From: Mesorhizobium sp. ES1-4
GTDB lineage: Bacteria > Pseudomonadota > Alphaproteobacteria > Rhizobiales > Rhizobiaceae
Assembly: GCF_020164745.1 (NCBI RefSeq)
Contig: NZ_JAIUGV010000029.1
Span: forward strand, 1 to 37,604
Direction of reading: 5' to 3'
Length of the DNA: 37,604 bases
Part shown: positions 37,458 to 37,604 of the stretch, piece after piece
Position numbering within the stretch: the stretch's first letter is position 1
Layout: each line of letters begins with the position of its first letter
Position numbers and translations under genes: made by a program
Notes under the pieces: generated by a model
Told to the model about the DNA's origin: nothing
Databases searched by the model: none
What the model saw: only the letters and a program-made list of their open reading frames with translations

Positions 37458-37604
37458 ATGATGTCTCGTTCGAGCGATGATACGGTGGACCCGGAATTCA
37501 GTCCGGCTATGGATCAGGAGATCGCTGCTCTCCTGTCTGCGATAGAGCGCGAAAAAGTTCCGGACCGGCTGACCAGACTGGCGATGGAGTTGCAACACGC
37601 GCTG
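37458..37604 (+). CDS. Partial small protein, NepR-like C-terminal helix (5' part only)
   Basis: The reading frame is open from ATG 37458 (or 37461) to the window edge, 49 codons with no stop. The product begins M-M-S-R-S-S-D-D-T-V and has D-Q-E-I-A-A-L-L-S-A-I-E then V-P-D-R-L-T-R-L-A-M-E-L-Q. The P-D-R-L-x-x-L pattern recalls NepR-type anti-sigma factors of the alphaproteobacterial general stress response, but the same pattern occurs in other small rhizobial proteins. AAGAG lies close upstream. The same frame extends back to ATG 37239, but that part looks non-coding. No sigma factor or PhyR is visible within the window to confirm the assignment. Confidence 0.5.
   Translation, partial: MMSRSSDDTVDPEFSPAMDQEIAALLSAIEREKVPDRLTRLAMELQHAL

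Overview
The window looks like chromosomal DNA of a rhizobial alphaproteobacterium, most likely Mesorhizobium or a close Phyllobacteriaceae relative. The grounds are high GC, strong wobble-position GC bias on both strands, and family content: a DUF982 protein, an LpsA-like family 90 glycosyltransferase, an OpgC glucan succinylase, alphaproteobacterial-type ParC and AspRS, and a Ppx/GppA protein with a long basic N-terminal tail. No insertion sequence, phage module, CRISPR array or rRNA was seen. The genus is inferred from this and was not tested by alignment.

Layout. Positions 1-4241 hold the glycosyltransferase, two small conserved proteins, and a divergent FCD-GntR regulator/MFS exporter pair with a clear operator between them, followed by a DUF423 membrane protein. 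Positions 4257-5848 hold a LacI-family regulator, three TTGAA-N4-TTCAA-like operators and two very short paralogous genes (49 and 47 aa) on the opposite strand, which look like one small regulon. OpgC and an alpha/beta hydrolase follow. Positions 8121-12517 are a tight four-gene operon: a TelA-like cytosolic protein, a lipoprotein fusing a type-2 solute-binding domain to a von Willebrand A domain, an XpaC-like membrane protein, and a Tat-signal solute-binding-like protein that shares motifs with the lipoprotein. This is the most likely under-described system in the window.

Positions 12634-25746 are mainly housekeeping: soluble transhydrogenase (sthA), an RDD protein, Bpt leucyltransferase, an EamA exporter, an AI-2E family permease, topoisomerase IV subunit A (parC), an unknown secreted protein, aspS, an unknown 139-aa protein and RNase D. 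Positions 25792-28313 form a co-directional guaB - membrane protein - MAPEG cluster. Then come a DHA2-type MFS exporter, a ppx/gppA-rlmE pair, a lysylphosphatidylglycerol-synthase-like membrane protein and tRNA-Gln(CTG) with a plausible promoter.

The right end (33746-37604) is less dense. It has a ~350 bp stretch with no credible gene, two small unknown proteins, an FdhF/YdeP-type molybdopterin oxidoreductase and the 5' part of a small gene that runs off the window. All starts were chosen from Shine-Dalgarno matches and family lengths visible in the sequence. Domain assignments come from motif recognition and were not confirmed by database search.
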